From positions 1-64,000 of the forward strand of contig NW_026570230.1 in assembly GCF_019649055.1 (NCBI RefSeq): a stretch of DNA of 64,000 bases. Direction: 5' to 3'. A program made the translations under genes and the position numbers. Numbering within the stretch: position 1 is the stretch's first letter; each line of letters starts with the position of its first letter. Source of the DNA: Paramacrobiotus metropolitanus (lineage: Eukaryota; Tardigrada; Eutardigrada; Parachela; Macrobiotidae). This document shows, piece after piece, positions 28,106-39,149 of the stretch. A model generated the notes under the pieces. The model had not been told where the DNA came from. It did not search any database and worked only from the letters and a program-made list of their open reading frames with translations.

Positions 28106-30214
28106 TCCTGTGTTACGTCTATTCAGGACCCACTAGTTAAAAAACATAGCTTAACCCATTACTAACTGCGTCATTATCCGGGTCACTCAATCAGGAAATC
28201 ATAATAAGCGAAGTAAGTGATACGCATTCCTAAACATAAACACAAAAGTATGCTGTTGTTCTCGAAAGCAAGAAGACTGGTGATGACTGCTGATACACAC
28301 AAATCCCGTACATCTGTTATCATTTAAAACGAACGACGAATTTTTAAGTTCATATTCCACGTCTGACTGCGTGTCAGGGCGGGTGGTTAGTGGCTAGTAC
28401 TGGCTACTACTATTCAGGTAGTGCTTACAGAGACAAGGGCCAAGGCCCCACCAAGTTCGGACATTAAAAAAATTCCTCAGCTTCGACCACCGATGTCTAA
28501 ATTTTTATTCAACTTTAGATTTAGATTGATAGTCCTTGGTCCTGTAGCACCATTCAAAACTGCGTATCGCAGCGAAAACCAAAAGGTCAAGAAGGAAGGG
28601 AGCACAACTCAAAAGTTTTATTTTTGTTTTTTTCCGCACAAATGCCCTTGTTACTGATGGTGAGAAGTGAGAAATAATCATGTTCGTTTAAGAATATTTT
28701 AAAAAATTGTTGGAGGTTGAGAAATACAAATGGATAACTTTATTTCCTAGTGCACCCTTCCTCAGATTCTTTTAAATATTCACATCTCACTTAAAGCATC
28801 TAGTGCGCTCAGCAGATTTGGTCGGTACGTTGTAACGTGCTAGTACAATCAAACACGATCACCTACCTACGTTACATGACTTACATCTAATTTCGAAGTC
28901 ATCGCAGCCATTCGCAGGCCATGATCGTGCAAGGTTCGTGTGCTACCCCACATAGGATACCTTTGGGGCCACTCAACCGTTTAAAAAAAGGTCCGCACAA
29001 AAATACCCGTTAGTGAATGTTCCGAAAGGTCAATTGTAAGGGCTTTAAAAATCACTACTCCCCCATCCTTCTAATCACCGCTTGACCCCGTGTGCTGACT
29101 TGATAAAAGATCGCGATTTTCATGTTGCTGGATTTGCAATAAAGAGTTACACTAGGAAAGTGCAAAAATAAAAACAAAACGATGTGCAGAAATAATTCTA
29201 ATGTATTTTATAAAACTGCCGAACTTGCCAGCGCACGGCTTTTTGTTTTCCCTGATAGTGGCATCTGTATATATGTAAGTAGGTAATCTGATATGTACTT
29301 TGCTTTTAAATCAGCTGAACGGAAGCGACGTTACATGGTTTTGTTGCTCATTAATTTTGAAGATGGCATGAGCAGATTCTCTAAAATTACCTTTTAACAA
29401 GCACAGTTAGGAAAATCCAGCGTTCGTGGATCAGTACTTACTTGATTACAAATTTAGCAGTTCTATAGCACTTCGAGGGCTAGAATTAAACTAATTTTTC
29501 TAATCTTGGCATTATATCATTATATTAATTATACGCATTTTTGATTATTGTTTGTTGTCCAAGTTCGCAGGTAACCCTTAAAGGCTAGAATCGTAATTTA
29601 CGTAGGATAAAAAACCTGATAAAAATTTAAAAAAAACTTTCGGTGAAGAAATGTACATTAAAAGCCATAAAAAAGAAGGAATAGACTTCAGGCTAAGAAG
29701 TAATGATAACGGGTTTCAGTACATTACGAAAAACAGCAAGTGAACAGCAATTGACTAAGCACGCCAATTCCGCTCGCAATCAGATGAGATCAGCGAAAGA
29801 CGGTGCACGCCACTTGTTTTGGCATTTTCCAAAACTTATAACATTGGAACAATCCCGAAAGCAGCTACACTCCACTTAAATGCATCAGGTTAATTTTCCG
29901 CGGATTTTATTAAATCCCAAAATCAGCACTGTTAACGCTAAACCGCCAAATACTTCACTTAAAAAAAACGCTGTTCATTCGCATCCGATGTGCACGTCCG
30001 CATGCGAAGTCAGATGTGCGTGCCTCAACTACCAAGTTCGTCAAACCAGCTAAAGTATCCAGGGCATCTCTTTAAATCCCGATTTTGTTTTAGGTATATC
30101 TTTTTGACCCCTTGATTTCCTGTAGGTATGGATTTTCTCCGTACGAGATTGATCAGATTCAATAATACAGTGTTTCAAAAGGTCACGGAAATCTGCACAC
30201 GCGATAAGGCGGCA
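28106..30214. other. Intergenic, 2.1 kb, 5' flank of KDM4
   Basis: I see no gene here. It is AT-rich and ends at the target site of the giant element. Before that insertion it was continuous with the sequence starting at 53,160. Confidence 0.5.
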
Positions 30215-30218
30215 CACC

Positions 30219-30792
30219 TGTCGTGTATAAGCGTTCACGCCGGTTAAGGCTCCATGAACAATCTTTACTCTTCCACGCCTGTAATTGTCAGTCGGTAGGC
30301 ACTCGTACTCTCAAACTGTAACAGAAGAACTATGGTGGAAATAAGACGAACGATTCAGGAACACGGGAACTCAGGAATCCCTCAGGAACGAGCTAACCAC
30401 AACTTCCGGTCGTAAGTCCTGTGAGGATCGGCAAGAGCTAGGACAATTGTGTCACGAGCAAACCTGTATACTAAGCGATAATCCGGGAACAACTATGCAC
30501 TTCAGTAGGAACAAGTATTGCTGTCTCTTTATCCAATTCACATCACAGTTCACAACGCTAGGAAATTGTAATTAGAAGCAGTCTCAGAAGTAAATCTCAG
30601 ACTACTGATTCCGATATTAGAAGTAACAAGAACTTATATAGACTTCGAGTTATGACATCATATACACCGCTAGTAAAAGAGAACAGCAAATCACAGAAGA
30701 GATTGACTAGATTATCGGTTATGTTGCAGGTGGAAGGCGGACAGTCAGCATCCGTACGTACATCCGGCGTGTGATCCTACTCCCACACGTCA
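30219..30792 (-). repeat. 3' LTR of the giant element
   Basis: 574 bases, TG...CA, identical by eye to 52,582-53,155. On the transcribed (minus) strand a TATATAAG box lies at 30,633-30,640. The terminal CA at 30,791-30,792 is followed inside the element by the G-rich tract. Confidence 0.95.
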
Positions 30793-30803
30793 CCCCCACG
30801 AAC
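30793..30803 (-). promoter_or_regulatory. Polypurine-like tract before the 3' LTR
   Basis: On the minus strand GTTCGTGGGGG abuts the TGACG start of the LTR. It is short and not pure purine, but it is at the position where plus-strand priming occurs, and the same 11 bases recur twice inside the element (47,118-47,128 and 47,301-47,311). Confidence 0.5.
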
Positions 30804-31453
30804 GATGCTTGGCCGTGCCAACGTAAGCAATCCATCCCGCAACATCCCAGTGCGATTGTGCACTTCCATCCATCCTGATCCCGATCCACCGCACAATCCA
30901 CGCGTCCATCCGATGCCCAATGTGACTGTACGCCGCGATTCCCAGGGAGTTAGTGTGTGGAATCCTTGGCGAAGAGGCATCCGGAAGTCCACGGGTTTGG
31001 CAGGGCGGAGGTCCAAGGATCCAGGAAGGCGAACTATGAATTACTAATACTGTGCCGTTTGAGTTTAGATAGTGTTTTGTATGTACAGTATACGGCATAA
31101 AGCTTTATTAATTGTGAAACTAAAATCTTAAAATGTGATTATGTGGAATTCTGTAGAACTATGCATTAAACGAACGGGACCGCGATAACCAACAACCAGT
31201 AGTATTCTTACGAATTCTCGAGTACTACATCATCCAGTAACAACGGTCAACAACAACAAACAAGCAAAAATATCCGCATAAAAATCATGAGCACAAATTA
31301 CTGGTAGATGAGAGCAAATTTAAACCAGCAAAAGAATATCAGTAGCAATAAGATCAACACGGCTTTGGTAAAGCAAAATCATTAGACAACACCAGGCCAG
31401 TAAAAAGGCGAGATCAAAGAAAGCAAAAGATCAAGGACAAAGGTGAGTCAAGG
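30804..31453. other. 3' untranslated part of the giant element
   Basis: Between the last accessory ORF and the 3' LTR. It has no credible gene. Confidence 0.4.
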
Positions 31454-32242
31454 TTACTTGCCAGCACTGGGAGCCAATGAAAACAAACCGGTGATACCAG
31501 AGCCAGACGCAGCAGCATCCAAACGGCGAGAAACGTCAGCAGCCATCTGTCGTCGGCGATCGGCATCCAATTCCCGCTGCTGTTGCTGAGCCAAATAACC
31601 AGGCACAAAATTATGTTCGGCAGAACCAACGGGACCGGAAGGCGCAGACGGCGCACGAGGACGATCAGCCGGGGAGCGGTCGCGGGCATCGCGGACAATC
31701 GGCACTTCAGCAAGTGGCAACACATTTGGTGGCAAACCCGGAAATTCAGCGTTAACCTGGGCGTGCACAGGCGGAATTGCAGCCGGGGGGACCACAACTT
31801 CTAAGGCTGGCGGGCCATGTAGATGGACAGCAGGGTTGACAGCATCGGGCTGACCTGGAACCACAGCTCCGCCGACTTGGCCCTGATTCGGTGCAATCGC
31901 CGCTTGGTTTCCCGGGTCATCAACCTCCATGTTTGCGGGGGCAGCTTCCACTGGTGCAGCTGCGTGAGGAGCTCCATCAGGTACTTCAATAATCTCCGGT
32001 GCGCCCAGATGTCGCCCATTACGACGCCAGTGATCGTTTCCGCGACGGAGATTATTGTCTCCAAAATTCCTATGATTTCCTCGGCCGTACGGACGAAAGT
32101 TGCCACGGAAAGCACCACGGGCTCCACCCCTTCCTCGGTGATTATAACCGGCATTATACTGCTGTTGCTGCTGGTTGGAAGACGAATGAAAAATAGCGTC
32201 TACCAATTTATCGAAAGCACGGTTAGGATCGATAGGCGGCAT
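31454..32242 (-). CDS. RGG-rich accessory protein, 262 residues
   Basis: Intact frame from ATG (MPPIDPNRAFDKLVDAIF). Residues about 30-80 are Gly/Arg/Asn-rich with RGG/FRG/GRG motifs, typical of RNA-binding proteins. The rest is Pro/Ala/Val-rich, with a Gln-rich helix (LAQQQQRELDADRRRQM) near the end. A polypyrimidine tract and AG (TTTTCTTTAG) lie 10-20 bases before the ATG, a likely splice acceptor. A second nucleocapsid-like or RNA-export function is possible (inference). Confidence 0.6.
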   Translation of the reverse strand: MPPIDPNRAFDKLVDAIFHSSSNQQQQQYNAGYNHRGRGGARGAFRGNFRPYGRGNHRNFGDNNLRRGNDHWRRNGRHLGAPEIIEVPDGAPHAAAPVEAAPANMEVDDPGNQAAIAPNQGQVGGAVVPGQPDAVNPAVHLHGPPALEVVVPPAAIPPVHAQVNAEFPGLPPNVLPLAEVPIVRDARDRSPADRPRAPSAPSGPVGSAEHNFVPGYLAQQQQRELDADRRRQMAADVSRRLDAAASGSGITGLFSLAPSAGK

Positions 32243-32768
32243 GCCCAGACTAAAGAAAACTAGTGACCTTAAACGCTAGAAGTGTAAAGAGGAAAAGCGT
32301 CAAAATGACAGTCTACACACAGTGAAAATCCAGCATGCCAGAAGGCCGAAACGAAAATCTACAATGCCGATTTCTGCACACTACACGCAGGCGATTTTAT
32401 ACCGATCTGTCGATGTAAAACTTAGAATGCGGCAGATTCCATACAGGTAGAAGAGCAACCAATCAGCGCTTCGCGCTATATCCTTTTAATTCAACGTAAT
32501 CAAAGATCAGATCTATCCAGGTATAACAGAAGATTCAGCACCGATATCTACAGCGCAGATACAAATACTAACGACCAGTTCATTGACTCAGAGCGCATAA
32601 AATTAGAAAAATAAAATTTGATACAGTAAAACACAAGATTCCAGTCACACTCCATAATACAGAATACAATTGAGATACAGCGCTGAAAATCGTTGAGATA
32701 ATACCAAACCGACCAAACCACAAGGAACAAAAATTTAGGATGACGGAGCACAGCTACGGACGATCGTA

Positions 32769-33380
32769 TTACAATTCATCCGAGTGCGGCTGCTGCAGTA
32801 AATTATGGCTAGCAGGAGTAACAGGTTGAACAACTACCGGAGCAACATACGGTGGCTGTTCCTCAAATTCGGGCGAATCTTCCCGCGGAACAAACGCAAT
32901 CGGGGCCACAACAACCGATGGTGGAAGAACGACAGCTGGCTGCAGTGATGGCAGCGGGTCAACATCCATTTTTTCCAGATCGGATCCATCATTGCCATCA
33001 CAATCAACTTCCATATCAACGTTCTCATCAGCTTCGACATCGGTACTCTGATCAGGGGATAAAACGGCCGAAGGATCCTCACGATCTTCCCAATCATCCG
33101 AAACGGAAACTTCACTTGGCGCAGAAGACGAGGACGGCGAGACCTCCTTGTACTTGCGCTTTTCGCCACGAGTGCGAAAATAATACGGGCCGGCGGCTGA
33201 AGTTGAAGCCTGCGGTTCAGCATTTTCCAGGGCACGAGCATCAACAATCGCTCGCCGCGCAACCGCATCCGCCTTCTGACGCTTGGCGATTTCTTGAAAC
33301 AAGGCAACAAAAACAGGATTTAAATAAAGATACTGGCGTCGTAATTCTAAGGCAATAGCTGTGGGCAAGTGATCTGACAC
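32769..33380 (-). CDS. Acidic accessory ORF overlapping the spliced gene
   Basis: About 203 codons with no ATG at the start (GTG at 33,380), overlapping the previous frame by 34 bases in the -1 direction. It begins LPTAIALELRRQYLYLNPVF, then has a KR-rich cluster (RTRGEKRKYKEV), then long Ser/Asp/Glu and Pro/Val stretches. It resembles a transcription-activator-like disordered tail. Expression by frameshift or by an unseen splice is needed. Confidence 0.5.
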   Translation of the reverse strand: MSDHLPTAIALELRRQYLYLNPVFVALFQEIAKRQKADAVARRAIVDARALENAEPQASTSAAGPYYFRTRGEKRKYKEVSPSSSSAPSEVSVSDDWEDREDPSAVLSPDQSTDVEADENVDMEVDCDGNDGSDLEKMDVDPLPSLQPAVVLPPSVVVAPIAFVPREDSPEFEEQPPYVAPVVVQPVTPASHNLLQQPHSDEL

Positions 33381-34382
33381 AAGTCATAACGATTTATGAG
33401 AGATCCATTGGTACACAAAAAGCCAGATAAATATAACTCCGAATAACGAGGATGAAAGCGGTTAAGGCCAACAAAATATGCCTGCGAAATAACCACATCC
33501 TCGCCATTCTTGTTTGCAATAGCCATTCTTGGAAATACTCCGGAATGCGCTCGTTTGCGCGCCGTCTGTTTGGTCTTAAAGACCGGCCGCGGTGCATCCG
33601 GGTTATACGGCACATAGAGGATGCCACCTTTGCGCAGATGCTCTTCGTCTACAGACGGTTGAAAAGATAATAGGCACAACCGTGGGTTAACCCTAATTAA
33701 CTACAAAAACTCACAGGGAGAGGAGTAAAACAAAATGAAATGACATGGTAACCATTACCGCGTACAATAAGGGCTGTGACAAGGGACGCTTGGACGAAAA
33801 ACGAAAGTACCACAAGTGGGGTTAAAACATGTGAGAAACCACATTACAGGAAGACAACAGTAAACATAACGGTAAACAGATAATACCTCGCTTTGCGCGC
33901 ACAGACGGAGTCTCAGAAGATGATGGCTCTTCCTCCGTGAGATCCGGAGTACCCAACAGTCTCTCCGCCGTCGTCTGCAGTTTCTTCGGTGACGGCTGAC
34001 GAATCTCGACGTCAGGACTAGCAGGAAATGATCCTCGGCGGGCACGGCGGCGAACCACAGCAGCGTTTCGTCGAGCAATGGAACGACGCTTTTGCTCACG
34101 ATAACGGTTCTTCAGGGCATCAACAATTGCCTCCGTCCGACTGGTGGAAGGTTTGGGACTTTTTGCTGCACTCCGACTCCCCGATGGTCCAGGAGATTGA
34201 GCCGAAAACACTGGCTGTGCAGATGTACGACGAGAAACTCGAGCTCGAGTCACTCTGCTGGAAGAGCGAGCTTCATCGCTATCAGGCGAATAACCGAAAC
34301 TCAGTCCCGTCATTGCACGACTTGGGCGCGGCGTGCGCGATGCAGTCTTTCGTGCAGTTGGCTTCTTAGCAGAAGGAGACAT
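33347..34382 (-). CDS. Spliced accessory gene: basic N-terminal exon plus second exon
   Basis: Exon 1 is 33,887-34,382 from ATG (MSPSAKKPTARKTASRTPRP): very basic, Ser/Arg/Pro-rich, chromatin-protein-like, with ERLLGTPDLTEEE near its end. A donor (G|GTATTA) and acceptor (GTCTGTAG) remove a 238-base intron and join in frame to exon 2 (33,347-33,648), reading DEEHLRKGGILYVPYN, then DVVISQAYFVGLNRFHPRY, and ending PQLLP. A sense-strand intron in an LTR element implies subgenomic splicing as in retroviruses. The next ORF (33,380-32,769) overlaps its end in the -1 frame and may be the continuation. Confidence 0.6.
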
Positions 34383-35006
34383 TGTGAAAAGGTAAAAATG
34401 ATAAATTATAAAAACACAGGGAGAATAGGATACTATCGATGCCAACAAATTCGGAGAATTGAAGAACTGGAGTGCAGAGAAAAATCACAACAGATAATTT
34501 CAACTGGCACCGACACCGAAAACTCAAAATTCACTGAGTATACCACCAGGCGGTTGACAGGCGACAGACTGAGTTTTGCGATTTTTATTCCCACTTTCAC
34601 CATTTGCCATAGATCACAATGAATACCGCTTGTTTCGTTGAGGATTTGTAAATTGCAACCACAAAAACCAAATTTTAATACAAAATACAAATCATAGTGA
34701 TTAAAAGGACTCGAAGAAGGAAAGCCAAAGCCAAAACACGCGGCTGGGAAATATTCAGAACACAGACCGGAAACTGCGCAGTTTCCGATAGCAATGCCAT
34801 ATCAGGGCGGCTGACAAGTGACAAAATGCCGCATCGCAGGCACAGAAAATATTAGCTGTTCTTCACTAAAAGTGAAAGTGAAGGACCCAACAATATCAAT
34901 TTTATCCTTTTTGCGGTGACGGGTTACTGTTTCTGTTATTACTACATTGCTTTTCTTTCTGTTACATTTTAATTCGTTATTTTACTGAATCATCATATCA
35001 GCGCAG
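34383..35006. other. Divergent promoter region between sense and antisense genes
   Basis: About 600 bases separate the leftward basic-protein ORF (ATG 34,382) and the rightward antisense gene. No long ORF is credible, so it is a plausible bidirectional promoter. Confidence 0.4.
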
Positions 35007-36346
35007 CCTGTAGGACCAGCTGGAGAGCCACTACCATCGCCCGAAACGGACGCAATTGAACATGCTCGATATTGGAAAGAGCGAACTCGCGAATCGATCC
35101 AGTTTGCCATGGCGGAGCCTTTATCAACGAAAGAAACCACGCAAAGCCGTCGGCAATTGGCGATGCATACCGCAGCCCATGCTTGCATTTTGGAAGCAGA
35201 TATTTGTGGTTTTTACGTGGATATGGCTTCCGTCAAACAGTTTATCATCGACATGCACGACGATTTCACAGCTGATCGAGTGGACTTCTTCCTCGGCGAT
35301 GCGATCAATGCCGGAATCCTACTGAAGAAGATGTCTCGCGACGGACGCTTTGTGCTCGAAGTGGCCGAAGAAGTGCACAAGAGCCGCGATCCCGAAGTGA
35401 AGGTGATCGACACATATGGAAAATTTCGCCGGATGGTTCGTGCTATCCTGTATCATGGCCGCTATGCAATGTCACGGGCCGAAATCCAACATTGGGCCTG
35501 CACTTACGACGTACTGCTCGAGGATCGCGATTACTGGCTCGAACGGGGCTTACGCCGACTGGTGAAGGAGAAGCACGTCGTCGTAGTTTATGGAAATTTG
35601 TTTGTCGATAGCTGCATTGACTTGTGGCTGCGAAGCATTCGCGGATGCTGCCTTTGTAACACACTGGCACAAACAATCAGTGAGTGTTTCTATGTTTTTT
35701 CGAAGTGTTTCTCGTATTTACACATTTATGTCGGGAATTTTATGGCTAATTTGTGAATAATGTGCTCATAAACTGTAGTAATCTAAAACCATTTGCAGAT
35801 ATGAAGATGGGCACCATGAAAGTCGTAATCAACGGAAAAGAAACCGAGCAACATGTGACAGATTGCAGTTTTGGTTTCGTGGGAGAGGATGTTGATTTAG
35901 TGGTTGACGGCGTAATGGAGCGGTTGGACGCAATTGAGCCATCCAGGAATAACACGACTAACAAGAATTTGGTGATCCGAGCCAGCAAGGACGGGCGAAT
36001 TGAAAGAGAGCCAATTATTACTCTCACTCAGCTGAAAGCCACGGGCGGCCGTCCTAAATACGTTCCCCGATCGAAAAATACGGATACCGAAAAGAAAAGC
36101 CAGAAGATGAAGGAGAAGGCTGAACGACCTGGCGCTGAAGTGAGCGCTGCTGAACCGGATGCTATCGATAAATTACTGCAACAGGTTGAGCGCGAAAAAG
36201 ATATTATGGACAGCTGCAAAGCGCTGGTAAACACGCTGAAGGCACGAGCGACGATGGATGCCAAACACATCGCATACATCCGCGAGGCGCTGGAGCAGCG
36301 TCTAAATAACTTGAAAATCGCCAGAGATAAACTGGATCTGGACTAG
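35007..36346 (+). CDS. Antisense two-exon gene inside the giant element
   Basis: It is coded on the strand opposite to gag-pol. Exon 1 is open from a splice acceptor near 35,001-35,006 (first ATG 35,109) to 35,679; exon 2 is 35,799-36,346. The join at A|GTGAGT ... TTTGCAG|AT keeps frame, giving 372 residues from the ATG. Residues about 100-165 look like a winged helix (YAMSRAEIQHWACTYDVLL, LVKEKHVVVVYGNLFVDS). Exon 2 has a small beta-rich part (TMKVVINGKETEQHV), a basic linker and a long C-terminal coiled coil (DKLLQQVEREKDIMDSCKAL). It suggests a dimeric nucleic-acid-binding protein (inference). I do not recognise the family. An upstream exon may exist. Confidence 0.7.
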
Positions 36347-36777
36347 ACAGCGACGTTGTAATACGCCTTGTTTTCCAGCAGCTGTCTGATAGTTGTGCTC
36401 TGAAATTCAGCCGACTGTTATTTCTTCCGTTTAATCTCACTCCTGTTGGTTTTATAATTCTCATTCATACAGATTCTCATATAGTCGTTAACTGTGCTGG
36501 TCGGACAGATCTGTTCTAATCCGAGATTAATTTGGATTTATGTAGGATTTTAATAACCGGAATAAAATCGGTGTAGGAGTATACGCAGTCGCAGCCGCAG
36601 TAATTTCCGATATAGAATGGCCAATTAACAAAGTAAAATCAAATATCGCACCCGTAAGCGTGAATCAAACGCTAAAAACAATTTTAATATTCCATCAAGG
36701 AGTAAGGTTACAGGAATCACCACAGACAAGTAAAAAGAAAGGAGAGAAAGTCTTAAAGCTTGCAAAATTTGTATTCA

Positions 36778-38285
36778 CGCAGGATTGAACCTTGCATCTA
36801 GGTGGACAACTAAATCCTGCTCTTGCCCATACGCTAGCATGGCTATACCACATTATGCTTTTAATTTGGCAATCACCGGAAGCGCTGAACTACGAAAATT
36901 CACACTACGACGGGAATTCACAACCATGGCCGCAAATAGGTTTAAATTTTTCACCGTCACCGCGGCTATAAAATTCATTCCGTCAACGGCAATATTTTCA
37001 GAATAACAGTAATAAAAACACAAAAGGAAAAAGAATAAGGTTTCAGAAAATGCATATTAATTTCAAGGGGTTTCGAACCCGCAACCTTCATTGCACCCGT
37101 TGTTGTGGTTCAACAGTCCAGGGCACTACGCCACGACAGTCTACGAAATTGAACTTGTAATTCGCTCATCGGAAGTGATCGTAAAATTAGCCGTCTCGAG
37201 GCCAACATAATGCTACATATTGGTATCAAAATATAAAACCCAAAAAGGAGGTTTTAAATTAAACGAACTAACTTTCAGGGATTTGAACTCTAGACTTTGT
37301 AAGAAGCGGGTCGGTATGGATTGTCAGTCTAGCCACTACGCCACAAGGTGCTCTATGCTAAAGCCGAGTTAGATTTAACACCGGAAGCGCCATGTCGTGT
37401 ATATTTAACCTGACTGCAATAAGGCACTAAACCATTAACTCCTCATCCCACAAAGGTACAAAAATATAGGGCAGAAAAATGTAGTTTTACACATGCAGCA
37501 TGCAACCCTGAGATTAGGACCGGCCGTTAAGGAGGTAGTACATGAGGCGAATGGCCATCATTCATAGCCACTGAACTACAAAGTCATTCGTATACAGACG
37601 AACAGACGGCCAAGTGCAATGTCAACCATAGAGTATGCATACAATTCTACGCCCAGCTCTTTGAGTTCAATTCTGATATTCTGGAAACTATTATCAACAG
37701 TTTTCCCAAGGCGAAAACAAAAATATAGCACGAAAAAAGTAAGCTTCTCAGAAAATGCAAATTAGTTGTAAGGGACTTGAACCCGAAACCTGTTAGTTTC
37801 CCCGTTGCTGTAGTTCAACAGATCTTCCTACTACACTACGGAATTATCTACGGCGAAACTTTTGAATTCACACGTCGGAGGGGAGCATAAAATTACAACG
37901 GTCAACAGCAATGCATCTTCGACGGTATTGCAGCAATATAAAAACATAAAAAGGAAATTTATGAAAATGCTTTTAGATTTTTAGGATTAGAACCCAAGAC
38001 CTAGCGGAGGGTCGTCCAGTATTAATTTCCTGACTGGACCACTACACTACGAGAGTCATCGGCAAAAATAATACTAATAACACAGCTTGCAGTGTTCATT
38101 TTGACCCCTCTCAACAGCGATTCACCCAATATTCCCCATATTAAGTCCCACGAATAAAAATATAACGATTCATGAGATAAAAACCAAAAAGAGGGACATT
38201 TACAAAATCGCGTTTTTATGTAGACTGGAACCTCCGACCTCCAATGACGAAGCAACGGAAGCCACTACTATACTAGCGGGGTCGC
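36778..38285 (-). repeat. Tandem array of seven tRNA-like units
   Basis: On the minus strand seven units at about 210-290 base spacing each have an A-box-like segment (for example GTGGCGTAGTGG, CGTAGTGTAGTGG, TGTAGTTCAGTGG). About 45-65 bases later comes a B-box/T-arm segment (GGGTTCGAAACCCC, GAGTTCAAATCCC, GGGTTCAAGTCCC, AAGGTTCAATCC). Units: 36,778-36,850, 37,064-37,143, 37,274-37,349, 37,497-37,590, 37,766-37,848, 37,979-38,060, 38,219-38,285. The anticodon regions differ and acceptor stems do not pair well, so these are tRNA-derived, not standard tRNA genes. The boxes are RNA polymerase III internal promoters in real tRNAs. Flanks share CGGAAGCGCC in several units. Confidence 0.75.
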
Positions 38286-38837
38286 TCTACGCAAAATCCT
38301 GTTTAACGGAAGCGCCAAAGGCGTACATTGACAACAATCCATAGTGAATGTGCCTGTGGCCTACCCACCCGAGTGATCAGCTGCATGGAAACCGGTACGG
38401 CATCCCAACGAAAGTGTAGTCTCGTGCGGTCGTGCGTTACACTGTTCAGAATTTACCAAAAAACAGCACGGACGGTGACTACTTAGACTTTATTTATTTC
38501 GCAACTCGCATAGTAACCAAACGTCAAAAGTGTCTTGTGTAACGAAACGCAAAAACCATAATGTACCAGCTAAACGGTGTACAACACGTGTGGTGAAACG
38601 CAATCTGAATAAAGGAGAAAACTAACCGTAAAACAATAAAAATACAAGATAAAACGCTGCGCTAGATCTACAGTATGAGATCTCTAAAAAAGAGGGACAT
38701 AAGTGCACAAATAAAAGCGTGAAAGCAAAGGGGATCATACGCGTGAAGCGATGTTTCAAACATTTCGCACAAAATACCAGACATTCTGACGATAGTGGGC
38801 AAAAATCCACCTCCAAAAGTCCACCACTGATGCGACA
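38286..38837. other. Spacer between tRNA-like array and accessory ORFs
   Basis: Only short ORFs and AT-rich sequence; I see nothing definite. Confidence 0.4.
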
Positions 38838-39149
38838 TCAAAGAGTCTTCGGGGGAAGCTTGGATACAGCTTCCTTGACGGCAATTCTGCCACGTTCGAA
38901 ACGTTGCTGAGCTTCTGTGCGTTCAGCCATCTTCTGAGCGACTATCTCCGTCCACGCTGTCACACGGTTCTCCAGCGCCTGCTTGGCCGCTTTCTTCTTC
39001 TCATTTGTTGGTGGGGTCATAATGATGCGAGAACCACAACAATGCAGTGAACAAAACGAAACAAGGACCGATCCCAACAACATCGGGCGCATAAATGAAA
39101 CGGGAGAATACAATTCGAATTTTTTATCGAAATTTACGCTGGGATACAT
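38838..39149 (-). CDS. Accessory ORF with C-terminal helix, 103 residues
   Basis: The ATG lies inside the repeated motif CCTGAATGTATCCCAGC. The N-terminal half has a hydrophobic stretch (MLLGSVLVSFCSLHCC); the C-terminal half is a charged helix (KKAAKQALENRVTAWTEIV). It overlaps the membrane ORF by 16 bases in another frame. The function is unknown. Confidence 0.45.
   Translation of the reverse strand: MYPSVNFDKKFELYSPVSFMRPMLLGSVLVSFCSLHCCGSRIIMTPPTNEKKKAAKQALENRVTAWTEIVAQKMAERTEAQQRFERGRIAVKEAVSKLPPKTL

Noticed and set aside
36778-38285. Functional standard tRNA genes
   Set aside because: A and B boxes are present, but acceptor stems and T stems do not pair well in the units I tried and anticodon loops are not clear.
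36778-38285. CRISPR-like regular repeat array
   Set aside because: Units are long, diverged and tRNA-like, and the genome is animal.
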